Assembly (NCBI RefSeq): GCF_900496995.4
Contig: NC_044030.1
Location: 13,947,851-14,011,850 of the forward strand
Direction: 5' to 3'
From: Aquila chrysaetos chrysaetos
Lineage: Eukaryota > Chordata > Aves > Accipitriformes > Accipitridae
DNA length: 64,000 bases
The notes beneath the pieces were generated by a model that saw only the letters and a list, made by a program, of their open reading frames with translations, made no database searches and was not told the DNA's origin. Position numbers and translations under genes: made by a program. This document shows positions 12,800 to 26,246 of the stretch, one piece after another. Numbering within the stretch: the first letter of the stretch is position 1; each line of letters starts with the position of its first letter.

Positions 12800-15358
12800 C
12801 TGTTGCTATCTGGCTTAAGCATGGAAAAATGACAAGATGGTTTGAGGGCTTTTCTCTCCATATCCAATCCTTTCTAAAATCTACCTGGAATTTATTGCAA
12901 ATGACGACAGCGTACATGAACCTAATCATTCTGGTACTAAGAATGGGATCAAGACTACTGTGGGTGCTACACACAGTAAAAGCTTTAGCAAGATTTTGAG
13001 CTGAAATTTCTGTCCAGCCCTTTTTATGAGTGAGACCTATATATGCAAATGTTGTTCCCAGATTCAATTTATAACACTCACAGTTTTCATAAGAAGTAGT
13101 TAAATTTAATTTCAAAATTTGGTATTGTCTGTTAACATTTAAAATGCTGTGTACAAACATTGGTTCTAGGCAGCAGCTAAGTCTCACAGTTACCATTATA
13201 CTCAAGCCTTGTATGCCATATGTACTTACATTTGACTTTCATTCAATTGAATTTCTTGCTGACTGGAGATGAGTGAACTTTTTCTTATAGTCAATGGTGT
13301 CATAAAGTCCCAAAGAGAGGCTTGTGGAGTTCTGGTCTGTGTTCCCTATGCTATTTATGCATTCATGGCACAACATGTACAGGCTTCAAAGGTATATGTG
13401 GTGAATATGTAATAACAATTTTATTAAATTTACTAATGCTTGCCACAACCAGCTTTTACTAATGCAAGAGAGCAAGTGGGAGTTCTGAGTGCTTTGTGCT
13501 CATTATTTAATAAGCAGGTTGTACAGTACACAGACTCTGAATATTAATGAATTTCTAAGTATAAAAATCATATTCTTTTGAAACACTACATACAGACACA
13601 ATAATGCCAAGGATAAAACTGCAAAAAGTTGCAGAAAGGGATCAGCATGACAGGAATTGAAACTGGTATTGGCAAAGGGTGATTTGCACTTGGTGATGGG
13701 AGTGTACCAAAGTACCAGCAGGAAACAGAAAGCAAGTTTGGCTCAGAGAAGTGACCACTATAGGAGGGAGTGTTTGGGATAGAAGAAGGACAGTGGTGGG
13801 GGCTGTGGCAATGACATAGAGTAACACTGCAGATGAAACTTACATAATGTTGAGAAGTGGTGCATAGCTGCTTCTCTCCTAAATCCTATAGAGAGGGTGA
13901 GTGAGATGCAGTTATTGTGAATTACCTTGCTACACGTTACAGCATCCTGAGAAGGGCTAAAGTATTCTTTCCTGTATGTACCAGCTAAGATGATGCACTC
14001 AGCGTGCAATGTGATGCTTTTCTCATCAAAAGTGAGTACCTTCTCATAAAAAAAAAAAAACCCAAGAAAAAGTCTAGTGATCTTTCAAAAGGAAGGCTGA
14101 TTTCCTGATTCTGAATCAGTGAATTACAAGCATTTCCCTGAAGCCAAAGAAGTGTAAAAATTAAACTGTATAAAAGCAATATGGATGGGCTTGAGTGGTT
14201 TCAGTAGGCTCTTTCTAGAAGAGGAGTTGCACATGGCCTGTCATGAGGAAAGCCAGCCACACATCTAGGAGAAGACAATTCTGTTAAGAACTCAGAGGGA
14301 CTATAGAGATAAAGACTGTTAGTGCCTTCATTTGATGTAGAATATGTTTATACCCAAAAATGTACAAACAAGAGGAATATTGACTCATAATTTTCCTGTA
14401 AAGTTCATTCAGGAAAGACACAACAGCAATGAAACCTATCAAACACAGGAAAAAGGTGTGAATTATAACACAAAGCACCAACAAAGAAGAACGTCCTGCA
14501 TAACTGTGTTTCAGTTCTGGATAAGAAAGGCCTGGCTGAGTTTTGAGATATCCCCAAAAGGATGCAAGCTGTCACTAAAAGTGACAGTTAAGAAATCCAA
14601 TATACTGCTTCCTTAATATGGATTTAAGTTGTAACAGAAAACTGTTGCAGTATGGCAGTAGCACACAGTACAGTTTCTGGTATTAAAAAAGTATCCATAA
14701 GCCCCTGATCTTTTAAATACCACATTTTCTTTTCTGAAAGAAAAGTGTCCATAATCTCAAGCAGAGGAGCAGGATGAATATTTGCAGGTGATAATGGCTT
14801 TAACAGTGTTAGCTGTGTGCAGGGGCTGTGATGTCTCTTTTGTTTCTGTTGTTTCTGAGAAGTCAAATAATTCTTTTCGTTTAGCTGGCATAAAAACCCC
14901 ACCAGCTTCGAAGAGATTTGAGATGCACATAGACCAAAGATGGATGCAGTTACTTGGCAACCTCCAGCATGCTCATAGCAGCAACAGGATATGTTCTTTA
15001 CAATCCCTGAAAAGTCAAGCCCTTGTTCTGGGGCACAGAACACTTTGCTTTGGTTGGTCTCACTCCAGTTGGCTTTTGTGTTCCAACTTGCTCTGGGTCT
15101 CTGTGCTGTAAAATTCTTTCTTTCACAGGCCTGTGTGGTACATTTTTGATAACATCTTTGTCCTTTACCTTCATGGAAATGCAGAGCCACAACTCCTTTC
15201 TCTTGGCTCCTTCTCAGAAGTCCATCCCTCCATGGATTATTGAGCCAGTAATTCTCTCTTCAGTGCATGCAGAAATTTTACAAGAGCTTTTTAAAGAGTG
15301 TTAGCCTTAAGTGGCTGGCATAAGAAATACACAGATCCCAGATACAAAAGGTGAACTC

Positions 15359-15790
15359 TTATTTGGCTTCATAGGCCTTCTGGAGCTCCTGTTGCATCAC
15401 TGGCTTGAGGATATCAGGGTGGCCCTGGAAAAGGGCTGCCCAGATGTTGCACTGGAGGTCACCGACTGCAGCCCTGGGCACCATCCCTGCAGCCCCCGGC
15501 TCAGACAGGAATGGTGTGTGCTGTGGAGAGAGGATGGTGGGGATTCCATGGGGTGATGAGGGCTGCGGGTGTCTGGGCATCCAGGAGCTCTTCCTGAATG
15601 GCTGCCAGCACCTGATGGCTCTGTGGTGGGCATTTTGTTGTATTTTGAAGTCATCTTCTGCTTGCACTGAGAACTTGATGGGCTAGACAGGGCTGCCGCA
15701 GAGAGGGCAGTCTGTTTTCCTACTGTCCCATGGTATCATGCCACTGCAAGCACATCCTGAGGTGCCTGGCTGCCTGAACGAGACAGGGCC
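15359..15790 (-). pseudogene. Decayed RING-finger gene fragment, Topors-like family of birds
   Basis: Read on the minus strand, a damaged RING C-terminal half precedes a proline- and serine-rich linker and an acidic/hydrophobic segment. The frame TDCPLCGSPV at about 15680-15712 carries the last CPLC pair of a RING domain, followed by an in-frame TAG at 15683-15685. PIKFSVQAEDDFKIQ comes next. After a frameshift, a segment around APGCPDTRSPHHPMESPPSS can be read, then, after another shift, WAALFQGHPDILKPV and QELQKAYEAK with a TAA at 15359. This order matches my memory of the multicopy E3 ligase Topors-like proteins annotated in songbirds, in which RING, SPHxPxxSPPSSPQ, and WAxLFQ...LxPVxxxLxQELxAIYG follow one another. 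The upstream zinc ligands (15715-15790) are mostly lost. At least one stop and two frameshifts rule out a working ligase. It may be a dispersed or retroposed copy. Confidence 0.55.
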
Positions 15791-16660
15791 AGGGAAACAC
15801 AGGTGACTGCTCTGGGGACAGACACCAGGAGCTGCCACCAGCATCCCACAAAGCAGGACCCAGCACCAGGCAGAGCCTCACTTGACTCTCCAGGCTTTAT
15901 GCACATGCTCGGCAGGAGTTCAGGCATGAACCAGGCTGGGCCAGACTCTCCCGGTGCCTGTACATGAGTACTGAGTGTGGCGCGGCCACAGTTTGTTGCT
16001 TGGGTCCGTTGCATTGGGCCACGCCAGTGGTGCTTGGCCTGGCAGCCCTCTTGCCGCACCAGCATTTGTGCCTCTTTACACTCCTCTGGGGCCTCCCACA
16101 GTGCCACTTTCCACCCCCTCCCCTAATTTTTTGTCTTCTGCTCAGTATTGGTGTTTTACACTAGTCACCAAGGACTTGGCTGTGTTGTCCCAGAGGGCCA
16201 CTAGGTCACTCTGGCATCTTTTTCCTTTTGATAAGGGATTTTTCTGTCAGAAGTCACTCTGTAGCTGTCAAATACAGTTGTCCCAAGGCTTGTCTCTGCC
16301 TCAGGTGCTCCTGTATGTTGTCCATGCCCCTCTAGAAGCCTTCTCCATAGGTTGATTGCAATGGCTGAAGCCAGACATTGAAGAGAAACCAGAGCAGAAC
16401 AGAAGTGTCAGTACCTGGACAGAAAGGGACTGGCTGTTGTCTGAGGGCACGTCCGTCTCCAGAGCAGAGACAAGTTGTTTCCCTCTGTGGGGGCAGATGT
16501 GCCTCCTTTTTGGCGATGGTGACCCGCAAAGGAAGGGGTGGACAGTAGGGAAAGGGCGGGCAGCGTGGTGGGGACCAGTTAAAGGCCCCTGCATCAGCAG
16601 CTCCTCAGCACTCAGATCTCATCTCCCCACACTTAACTATGGACAAGGCACTGTGACAAA
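15791..16660. other. GC-richer island next to the RING pseudogene
   Basis: Base composition is visibly richer in G and C than the surrounding AT-rich DNA. Open frames of 123 codons (minus, 15736-16107) and 126 codons (plus, 15975-16355) are present, but neither resembles a protein I know. On the minus strand this stretch would be 5' to the RING fragment, so it may be the untranslated or promoter part of the same duplicated unit. That is inference. Confidence 0.35.
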
Positions 16661-19600
16661 TCCTTACACTTGACGGTCCTGGGACTGGATGGGGACACCA
16701 CATGCTGAACTTACCAGTCAAACACTGGTTGGAAAGTGTGGGGAAAGGGCAGGATGGGAGATGGCACTGACATGGCAAGTGTTATCCTAGTTGAGGGACA
16801 CTAGATTTATGTATGCAGGAAATGCAATATCATTAGAATATTAAAGAAAAAATTTTTTTTCTTTATAATCAATATACTCCATGGAATGCTATGCATATTT
16901 CCAAAACTATAGCAGAGGACTAGAATGACAGCCTCAAACTTTTGCCTAAAAAACACAAGTGCAATGGTAATGGATTTTTATCTCTAATTTTTCTTTTTTT
17001 TTTTTTTAAAGGAAAATGTTTTATTTTTGTGCCTCAACAGATGAAATTCATAATCTTGTTTCTGATAAGACTGTTGAAACATAGAAATCAATTACAACAA
17101 TGTGCTTTTGAGCTTTTATTTCTTCATTTAAGTAACTGACAGTTCAGCAGGACACAGATAATAAGGCTGTAGCAGAACAGTGTTACAATTAAAGTCAATT
17201 TTTATGAAAAACAATTACAATAGCTGTTGAAAACCCAGGAAGGGTTGATCTTTTGATCAGAACACTGCATTTTAAGAAAGTATTTGTAATGATGTGAGGT
17301 GGTTTGTAGCTTTCCTTTTTGAACAAGGAGAGAGGAGAATCCTTGTGTTAAGACAGGATCTGGAGGAGCATTTTATCACACCGAGAAAATAATTTTCCCA
17401 TCAAGAAGTACATCTCTTATCCATCTTTCTGACTTTTCATTCTTAAACCATAAAGCCCACCAGAGCAAAATGCTTGTGGTTTTTTTAATGCATACTCTCT
17501 TCTTGTTTGCAGTAGTTTGGGTTTCTGCTTCATTATGTTAAACCTTAAAGGACAAATTGATCTCTCACATGCCTTTTTGTGTGCAGTTCTCTAAGATAGG
17601 ATGCACATTCAGCAAGTACTCCTTTCAGTTCTCATTGACTTGGACACACACCTTCCAGTGTCTTGAGTTGCTGGTGGTCTTGAATGGCAAAATGAACGTA
17701 CGCTGGTTAATCTCGTTCCCAAGGACCAGTTGTTATTTTAAATCATGCCAGATAGGCCTGTACCTCAGAAATAGTTCCCAGTGACTGCTAGATGTGAGGC
17801 AGTAACTGGCCATTAACTGTTAAATGTGCTTCACTGACATTCACAGCAAATTCTTCTGCCTTCAGTACTAAAGCAGAAGCTGCGAATGGGGAAATTCCAA
17901 GTGTTTGTCTCATGTATAAGCAAACCGATCTTGATTAAAAGATGAAGATGAGGTTGGCCATGATTCAGTGTTATGGCAAATAGAGTAAAGAGAGTGTCAA
18001 GGCAAATTCCCTATGATAAACGTTGGCAGCAGAAATTTGAAAAGTGGATACTTGGTACTTTATTAAGGAGTTGGAGAACCTGTGGGAATGCTAGCTTTCT
18101 TTCAATAAACTTTGATTAGAGAGTAGAGAAACTATGGGACCTATTTTTGGTAGTCTTGTAGAAGGACCAGATGGAAATGTTTTTGTAGTAATAGTAGTCT
18201 GAGTGCTTGGTGTGACACTTGACAAGCTGACAATTGATGTGTGGTTTGTATTCATTTCGGCATCTCTCATCTATAACCAAAGAGACAAATCTTCATAGAT
18301 TCTTTAGGAGATGAATCATGTTTTTCAAGCATTGCAAAAGCACTAATTAAATGAGGCATTAAGAGGTCCTTTCATGCAATATACCACCGAATTGCAAAAA
18401 AGACAGAGTCTAGTTGGTGTGCATCTTTCATGACAATTTTCTTTCATATACTGCCATATACTTGCTACATGCAAGACCATCTATTCTACAGCTGTTGGAA
18501 ATGCTGACTACAGGGCAAACCATGGCTGTCACCACATTGCCATCATCTTCTGGAGCACTTTGGCCAGCAGGGATTCCATTTCTTAAAGAAAGGTTTTCTT
18601 TGATAACAATGCCTACTACTGCATACCAATCTACATATAAAATTATCATTCCTCACACAGGGATGGCTGAACTGTAACTCTTTGGCTTTACAGTCCTTAG
18701 GGAAATGGCAGAATCTTCCTTTTGAAAGGTAAATATTATAATTGTATTCTCCAGAGAGTTAGAGGCCCAGGGGGTTTGATTACAGCTCAGAAATCCTGAG
18801 TTCCAGCCTTCTGCTTGTGTTACTATAGCCAACAGCTATGCCTTCCCCAAATCACACAGTGCTGATCTGATATCCTTCAGCAAAATGGGAGTGTCTGCCA
18901 AACTCATGAAAGCCAACACAAGATTCCATAAGGCCCATTAAAATGCAAGCTTTTGTATAAATCAGAGGGCTGTATTGTCTCTAACTGCGCTGCATGGCAT
19001 GCCTGTTCTATGTAAAAGCAAAGTATTATCTGCAGTGCAGTAGCACTGATGCACTGCACAGATGCATCAAAGGTCGGTAGCTTTTTAGGATGAGATGTTT
19101 GGTTTCAGTGATAGTAATACTTTACATAATGGATGTCATCTGTTAGTCTTTGTACATACAGCAAAGAGCTCTCATAACAAATGTAATAGATTCAATTTAT
19201 TATCATTATCTTCCTATAATAAAATAAGTGTTCTCTCTATCACTTGTGCTTTTGAGTTATATAAATAGCAAAATTATTGGAAAATAGCTCAAAATATAAC
19301 TTCCACTTAGGGACTGATGAGGTAAATAAGATCTTCCAGCTGGTGATTACAGCTTTAACTAGCTGAATGTATCCCCTAGCTATTAATTAATAAACCAGCT
19401 CCTGCAAACCCCAATAATTTCAAAGTTACTTAGACAAGGTGCTAAGGACGAGTGTCATATCATTTTTTATGCAAGTTTTAATTTCTTTTCTTGTCTACTA
19501 TCCAATCCTGTATTTTACTAACTTCTTACTGTATTACATTTCCCCTCAGTTACTAAGCTTGAAACTCATCCTTCTAAGAACAGAGGCAAAATAAGGCTTT

Positions 19601-21897
19601 CCATAGGGACTCTCCTATATCTAGGAAAGAAGGAATTTAGACCAAACCTCCCAGCCTGCTGCCAAGTCTGTAGACAACAAGGTCAGGTCCTTTGCAATAA
19701 CTCTGTGTTTCTTAACCCGGTAGTTTCAGATTTATTCATGCTTTCCCAGCAGGAATTACCAGCCTCTCCCCCAGTCCAGATAGTACAGGAGATGAATAAA
19801 GCCCTTTTTTTACAGCATGTCATCTACAGTTGTATGTGGGAAGCTTTTATGATACAGAAAATTCCCTGTGAGTATTCCCCCATGTGAAATAACTCAACCT
19901 CTGTGAAATAAGTTTATTAATTGTTAAATAGAGTGATTTCCCATTTCCTACCACCCTTTTCAAATACAAAAATATTAAACCCAGGCATTTCTTAAAATAA
20001 ACTTTGGATGCCAAGATTTGTTTATTTAAAGGTTACCGTGGTATCCAATATAGGGCTACTAACTGTGAGAAAAATCTTCTATAGTAGATCTGTAAAAGTA
20101 TAAATAGTCTCAAAAATTTATGAAAGGGAATATGCTCTACAAAATTTTGGATGCTTTTTAAAAGCTGAAGTGGTGTTTGTCTGTTAAGAGTTATCTATAG
20201 ATATTACAATTTTTTAATGAAAATAGCTCTGGAGAGCACATTTTTTTTTCTGTTTAGACCCTGGCCTTAATGTGGATAATTTTAATGAATTTGTCAGTGT
20301 TTGCCTGATGTGATGGTGCTTTTCTTTACCCAGTTATCATGGAGAAAACTAGTAGTTTCTTCTACTGTAGGATTTGGATATGACATGTTAGGTCCTGTGA
20401 TATAGGAAGAGGTTCCACCTCTTGAGATGGTGTTGGGTGGTCCAAAAAAGTAGCTTGAACTGCATAAAAGAAATGTAAAACTTAGGGTAGAGGAATGTTT
20501 TGAGGAAACAAACTCGGTGCTCTTTGCAAACTCAATGTTCTAAATGCAGTGGTAGGAGCCATGGTTTTTCTTCATGTCATACTGAAGGCAGTACAGCAGT
20601 ACACTGCAAACTGTCAATCAGTTTACCAAATTAAAGGAAAATAAAAGAACATTAAAATAAAGCAGATTCTTAACATAATCTATAGTTAAGTTTAGCCCAC
20701 AGATTCATTGCATTTAACATTCTGCTGCAGAGGAGGGTACAGTGGTGCAAGTCAGCTAAAACTTTTTGGAGGTGTCAAATGCAAATGCAGAATGGTGTCA
20801 GATTTCAGGCGGCACAGGAGAGCTCAGATTCAGCCCCTGTCTGTCTCTGCTCCCAGCAATCCAGCAGGATTTCAGCCTGCTTCTTCCTTTCCTGAGGTAG
20901 CAAAAAAACCCCAAACAGATTTGTTTTCCCCTTCCAGTGAAAAGGACCCTGGTTTAGAGGATAATGGGCTCATGGCTGATAAATCTTGCTTCAGATGATC
21001 CCAGGAAGTATAAGCAAAATTCTCTGTTGGTGAAAGTACCTAGCTGTGGGAGAATGGGAGTAGCAATAGTTTAGGTTATGGCCTGTGCCCTTCTTCAAAG
21101 CTGATCTCTGCCATAGGGGGTTTGTGGCAAGCCTCAGGGTGTTGGAATATCTTTCAAGCTCAACAGAATCTACTTTCCACCACGTAATTTTTCTGGTGCA
21201 GTTACAGTGGAGTTTGAATACTGATGATTTCCTTAGAAACCATGTTTTAGATGCAGATTCTCAGTATTGGTTGCCTTCCAATTGACACACAGCTGGTGAA
21301 ATCTATCTTTCTGCTGTGCTCTCCATGGTGCTTTTAAGTGGCAGGCTTTCTTCTTCCAGCATTAGCCTCATTGGTATCCCCATCAATTACCTGTACACAC
21401 TGTGCAAGTGAAAGTGAAGGAACAGGCTGACTGATACTTTGCATGTAGAATAAATCTCAAAACACATCTGAAAGTGACCTAGGTTTTTCTCTGTGTCTGA
21501 GCACTCCATGCAATGAAGGGGGAGTGAAAGTGAGTAGATGAAAAATACCTGATAGAATCTTCTCTTTCTAACTCTAATAGTTTATATTCTCAGTTCAAGA
21601 GTGGTGGGTCTGAGCAGATTACCTGTTGTGAAGACTTGGCACTAAGGACCTTGGGTGTGGTGCTAAGAAAACTGTATTTCTGTCATCTTAGTTTCCTCCA
21701 CTACCCCTTGGAAAAAAAGTGATCAGCTACAATAAGGGAAGGAATGTAAATTTTCTTCACTTTTTCCAGTAAATTTTGCCACTCCATGGAATTATTTATT
21801 TGGGTTTCATTTTGGATAGGTATGATATACATCATGACATAAGCCCTAAAATAACTTTTAAAATGACATTCAGGACAACTGTCTTGACAAACAAAGC

Positions 21898-21926
21898 TTT
21901 TTTTTTTTTTCTTTTTTTTTTTTTTT
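21898..21926. repeat. T-rich tract with one C interruption
   Basis: About 28 T residues are interrupted by a C at 21911. No associated element is seen. Confidence 0.9.
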
Positions 21927-23181
21927 CCATTATATTAGCATATTTTTCTTAAACATGAAGCAAACTTATGGACAAACCCAACTTGTCATGTGCTTCATGG
22001 ATCATAACAGGAAGGCTGTTTCATTTCCCATCCATACTCATGATTATATATATTAAAATAAATTACAACACATTTTTTCTTGTTAACCTTGTCACCTTTT
22101 AAAAACAATATACATTTAATACTTGAAGTAAGAAAAGAACAAAACAAATATAACTCTTTTTTTTGCACACACAAACATATACATATGAACTACATGTGCT
22201 TGCAAATAGATTTCAGTAAGTGTGATGATATTTTAATATATATGCACTATGGCATTCCCTCCCCAAACAATGAGAGACTTGCTATCATATGTACTTGCCC
22301 AGAAGCCAACTTCCTACTATATGGCTGTAAGCTCACCAGATCAGGGTTGTCATTTACTTCCTACTTATACAGTGCCTAGTGTAATGAAGTCAAAGTGTCA
22401 TTTGCTTTTAGGTATCAAAATGGCATAAATGAATTCTTTAAGAAGCAATAAAATTTTGTTTTCTGAAAGATCAAAATTATTAACATGTGTACAAGTTGAC
22501 AACCATCTTCACAGCTGCCTTGAAATTTCAAGTCATAGTTCTCGGCTTATGTGTGAGGAGATAACATTGTTGACTTGCAAATACCATACATAAAAATGGG
22601 CAGACTTCTTTAAGGTTACAGATTTTCTTTTTCTTTTACCTTTTTTTTTCTTTTTTCCCCAAAACTACATTTTCATATTCTCCAGCTCAGTTAGCGGTGG
22701 TAAATGTTAAAGCAGTTGAGTACAGAAGGTATGCCACAAGATGAGAAAGAATTAAAAAGTAAGTTCTGCTTATTTTCTGCTATAGCCCACTTAGTAGAAA
22801 GCAAAAAACCTACATTTGTTTATCAAATTTCTAGTGTAACCAAGGAGTAACAGAATGGTGTCAAGTGGATTTCTCCTGATTTATATTGCCTGACTAGAGT
22901 AGAAAAATCTGTTTTCATTCTCTTGCTTCAACACTTCTGCTTCATGACAATTTTCGTATCAGTTTAAATAAATACAAATAATCAAATTATGAGGTGAAAG
23001 TCTGCTCTTTTGTACTCTTCTATGAGCTATTTGAATATGAATGGTAAAGTATCCTTAAATTTAAGTTGAAATAACATGGAACATTTTCCTGACTATGCCA
23101 GCTCTTTCCTTATTCTGCTGAGGCTGTAAGTACAGATTTTTATTTCCAGCTGGCCTTATATCCAACCACCTGCTTTTAGTG

Positions 23182-23198
23182 AAAAAAAAAAAAAAAAA
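23182..23198. repeat. Poly(A) tract, 17 bp
   Basis: A pure A run after TTTTAGTG. No plus-strand retrocopy can be recognised upstream. Confidence 0.9.
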
Positions 23199-25456
23199 GA
23201 CTCAATCTCATTCAACCTGGAGATTGCTTTTGGCATGTAGCTATCTCAGTAGCAAGAACCTCACAGAAGCTGGTTTATTTCATTTGCAGGAGGAGGTTTA
23301 CTCAAGCTTCTTCTTCCTTTTTTATTTTTATTTTTGGCTTGAAGAGGGTTTAAGATCCTGCTTTGAGATCTACATTCCAAAAGCCACGTGAACATGCAGT
23401 GAAATTAAACCGAATCCAGAGATCTTCATTTGGCATCACAGTCATTTGAAACTGAGAGGGGAAGAGGGCAGAGCTAGGAGACAGATAAAGGCAGCATGTA
23501 TCACTGAACCAAATAGATGTGATTCTTCTAAGCTGCCAAGGGAAATTGAGTTTGTGATTCTAATTACAGGTGATAGGAACAGGACATCCAAATTGCTTAG
23601 CTAACATGAAAAATTTCATTCATTGTTTCAGCGATTCTCCAGCAATCAGGCCCTTTGCCTTTTCCAAAGATGTTCCTTTAACTCCTCCAGGCACAGTTAA
23701 GTTTTAAATTATTGGATGGAAGTTTTTTTAGTTCTTCTTTCCTAGTTCTTTTTGGCACAAAGAGCAACCACCTAGGATACTGAAATGAGGTCAGAAAGCA
23801 TGTATCCAGTGTTTTCCCTCATGTTGTCTTATGGCAAAACTACAGATCAGCTGCAGCACACTGTGATTTCTAAGATACCGGTGCTGCGCGTGTTCTTTTA
23901 TTTGAGAAGACCAGAGTTACAGTTCAGGGAGAAGGGACAGCTTGACCATGTGGTCCTTTCCCTGCTACTCCATGTTAAGTTACATTGTGGGCTGAGAGGA
24001 TGGGAATGAACACAGCAGTCATCATGCTAGTCCCAGGTAAACTAGCATGATTCAGGGGCAAAAGTTAATTAGCAAACAGGCCAGAATAGGCTTCCCCTTC
24101 CTCACTTCTTGCTGGCTGTTTTACTGCTGGGGACGGAGGTGGAACAGACTGCAGCTTATTTATGTGAATGTTGCCCTCTTTGAAGAAAAATGAGTAAGGA
24201 TTGTCCATTTTATTACTGGCTAATGGACCTTTTTTCACAGGATACAGTAGCAGATAAGGCAAAGTAACAATATGACTGCAGTTTCTTGGCTGTCTTTGCT
24301 AGAAGCTGCTGTTGTCCTTAGGCAGCCAGAAGCCTCTTGCTTTACTGGATTTTCAGCTAATGCTTTGTCTTTTTATGGATTAAATGTGGGCTTCTGGCAT
24401 TCACACACCCTGGAAGTTTTTTGGGAAAATTCCAATATCTAAAACAGACATCTAGGCGTAGTGTAGGAAAGTCTATTTCCATGTATCTTTGATGTGATTC
24501 AGTCACAACATGGCCTACATTCCAAAGTTCCTCCACAACAGTTTCTTATTCTATCACAAGGTTTAGATAAGACTTTCCATTAAATATTAATGCTGACTTC
24601 TTACTGTGTCTTATATGCCTCAACTACAATTTGTGCTATTGAAGGTGTAGCATGGCTTGCTTTCTTAATTTTCTTTGTGTTGGCATAATTGTTATCATCA
24701 TAGGTGATGCAATACCACAATGCAAGAAATACAGGAAAAAAGATAGTTGTTATTCACGTAAATAAAGGAATCCTTGAATGGCAGTGACAATGATGTCAAC
24801 TTAATTAAATAAAAAGTTTGGTTAAAAAAATACCTAGTGACATTAGCTTGTATCATCAACAGTTCTCTAGGGGTTCAGAGTGTCCTCGCTGATTTCAATT
24901 GTATCTGGAGCTGTTGACCCTGTTGGCACTGGGAGCATGTGTGAATGGTGAGGAGAGGGGAACAGAGGGTAAAAGCAGTCTCCCAGTCTGAATCTAACTG
25001 AGCTGATGTGGGTGAAGCCCTTTTGAAAAGAATGCTGCCAAGTTAATTATAAAGGAAGAAGGGGAAAAAAAAAAGAGAACCAGCTCAAAACCTAAAAATA
25101 GGGCTGAGGTGGGGCATTGCTTAGTCTTAATCCATCCTCATATCATTGCAAACTCTTTTAATACATTGCTGCAGTGTCCTCTCTAACTTACTCGTGGAAA
25201 GTCTGAGCACTTGTACCTCCTCCATCTGTTATGAAAGAGGAGTACTGGTCTGTGGAAGTGAACTTCAAAACGTATTTGTGGGAGGCTCAGCACTGCTCTT
25301 ACAGGAATTATTGACAAGGATACTGTGGTACCTGCTTTCTCAAGTTGCTCTGTTGTTTTTGACATTTTCAGTTTTCTCCTTTTCTGCAGAACTATTGCTG
25401 CTCCTCAGTCTTGTTGCACTGACTGACAAGTAGATTCAGGCTTGGCCTTGTGCCAG

Positions 25457-25741
25457 TGTCAGGGGCAGCCAGTATACAAGTCAGAGGTAGGAGAAAAACC
25501 TTTATTCCCACTTTTAGTGGCAGGTACGCACAGTCCACCTGTTTCTGAATATATGGGGAGCCATGGGTGTCAGATGCCTTCTCACAGCCCAGTCCGTTTT
25601 TTCCCCAGCAGTAAGATAAACTGTGGCATGTCCTTGATCTCTAGCAGAGAAGTGGCTCCTTCAAGAGGCTGGGTAGGCATTCAGCCACTCTGTTCTTAAA
25701 AGAATTGCCAAAAAGGTGGTTACCTAGGTCTGACCCTGACA
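25457..25741 (-). mobile_element. Short solo LTR (family D)
   Basis: This 285-bp segment begins TGTCAGGGGCAGC and ends GTCTGACCCTGACA on the plus strand, so its ends form a short inverted repeat TGTCAGGG / CCCTGACA with the TG...CA rule satisfied. On the minus strand an AATAAA signal (TTTATT at 25501-25506 on plus) lies about 45 bp before the 3' end, as in an R-U5 region, which sets minus orientation. No internal retroviral sequence adjoins it. The flanks (GCCAG on the left, CTGTA on the right) show no evident target duplication. The duplication has either decayed, or the element arose by recombination between LTRs of different insertions. The family is not recognised. Confidence 0.65.
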
Positions 25742-26212
25742 CTGTATTCCTTATTCACCCAAACCAGCCACAGTGAGCATGTGTCCCATGAATACATATA
25801 AAGAAGACTATGTGGAGCAAGATAAAAACTTGTCTCTGAGTCTTGCTGTACTCACTTCTGTTAAGAGATGCCATATGCTTTGCCAAGTCCACAGTGAAAT
25901 AAGTAGGCTGCAAAAAGTAGAACATTGCTAGAGGCAGGGAGCAAACACTGATTCTTAAAAACTGAATACTGACTGAACTCAAGGCGATACACACAACGCT
26001 GACAGCTCTGCAAGGTGGTGCTCAGCAAGAGCAAGCGGTGATTTTCATCACCAGCACACATTTCACATAGGTAACTAAGCACATTACTGCTCAGAAATCC
26101 TTGCAGTGCACTAACAATGCAATCACTTTTTAGAGTCATTCTAAGGGAATAGGGAATTCAGCAATTCATAATTAATCCTAAAAGCACATTTTTTCTAGTT
26201 TTTTTTTAGTTT

Positions 26213-26246
<34 letters not shown>

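Larger units (their letters stand above)
6553..15358. other. Gene-free AT-rich DNA
   Basis: I recognise no exon or mobile element. The region contains T-rich homopolymers at 8638-8660 and 12769-12799 and many short open frames. The largest open frame near its right edge (188 codons, minus, 14624-15190) contains no motif I know. Confidence 0.55.
16661..25456. other. Gene-free AT-rich DNA
   Basis: No coding exon, RNA gene or classifiable transposon was found. Notable only for T-rich and A-rich tracts at 21898-21926 and 23182-23198. Open frames are all below 100 codons and uninformative. Confidence 0.55.

Noticed and set aside
12732..13205. 157-codon minus-strand frame ending in a Lys-rich tail
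   Set aside because: The Lys tail comes from the T-rich tract at 12769-12799 and the remainder has no recognisable domain.
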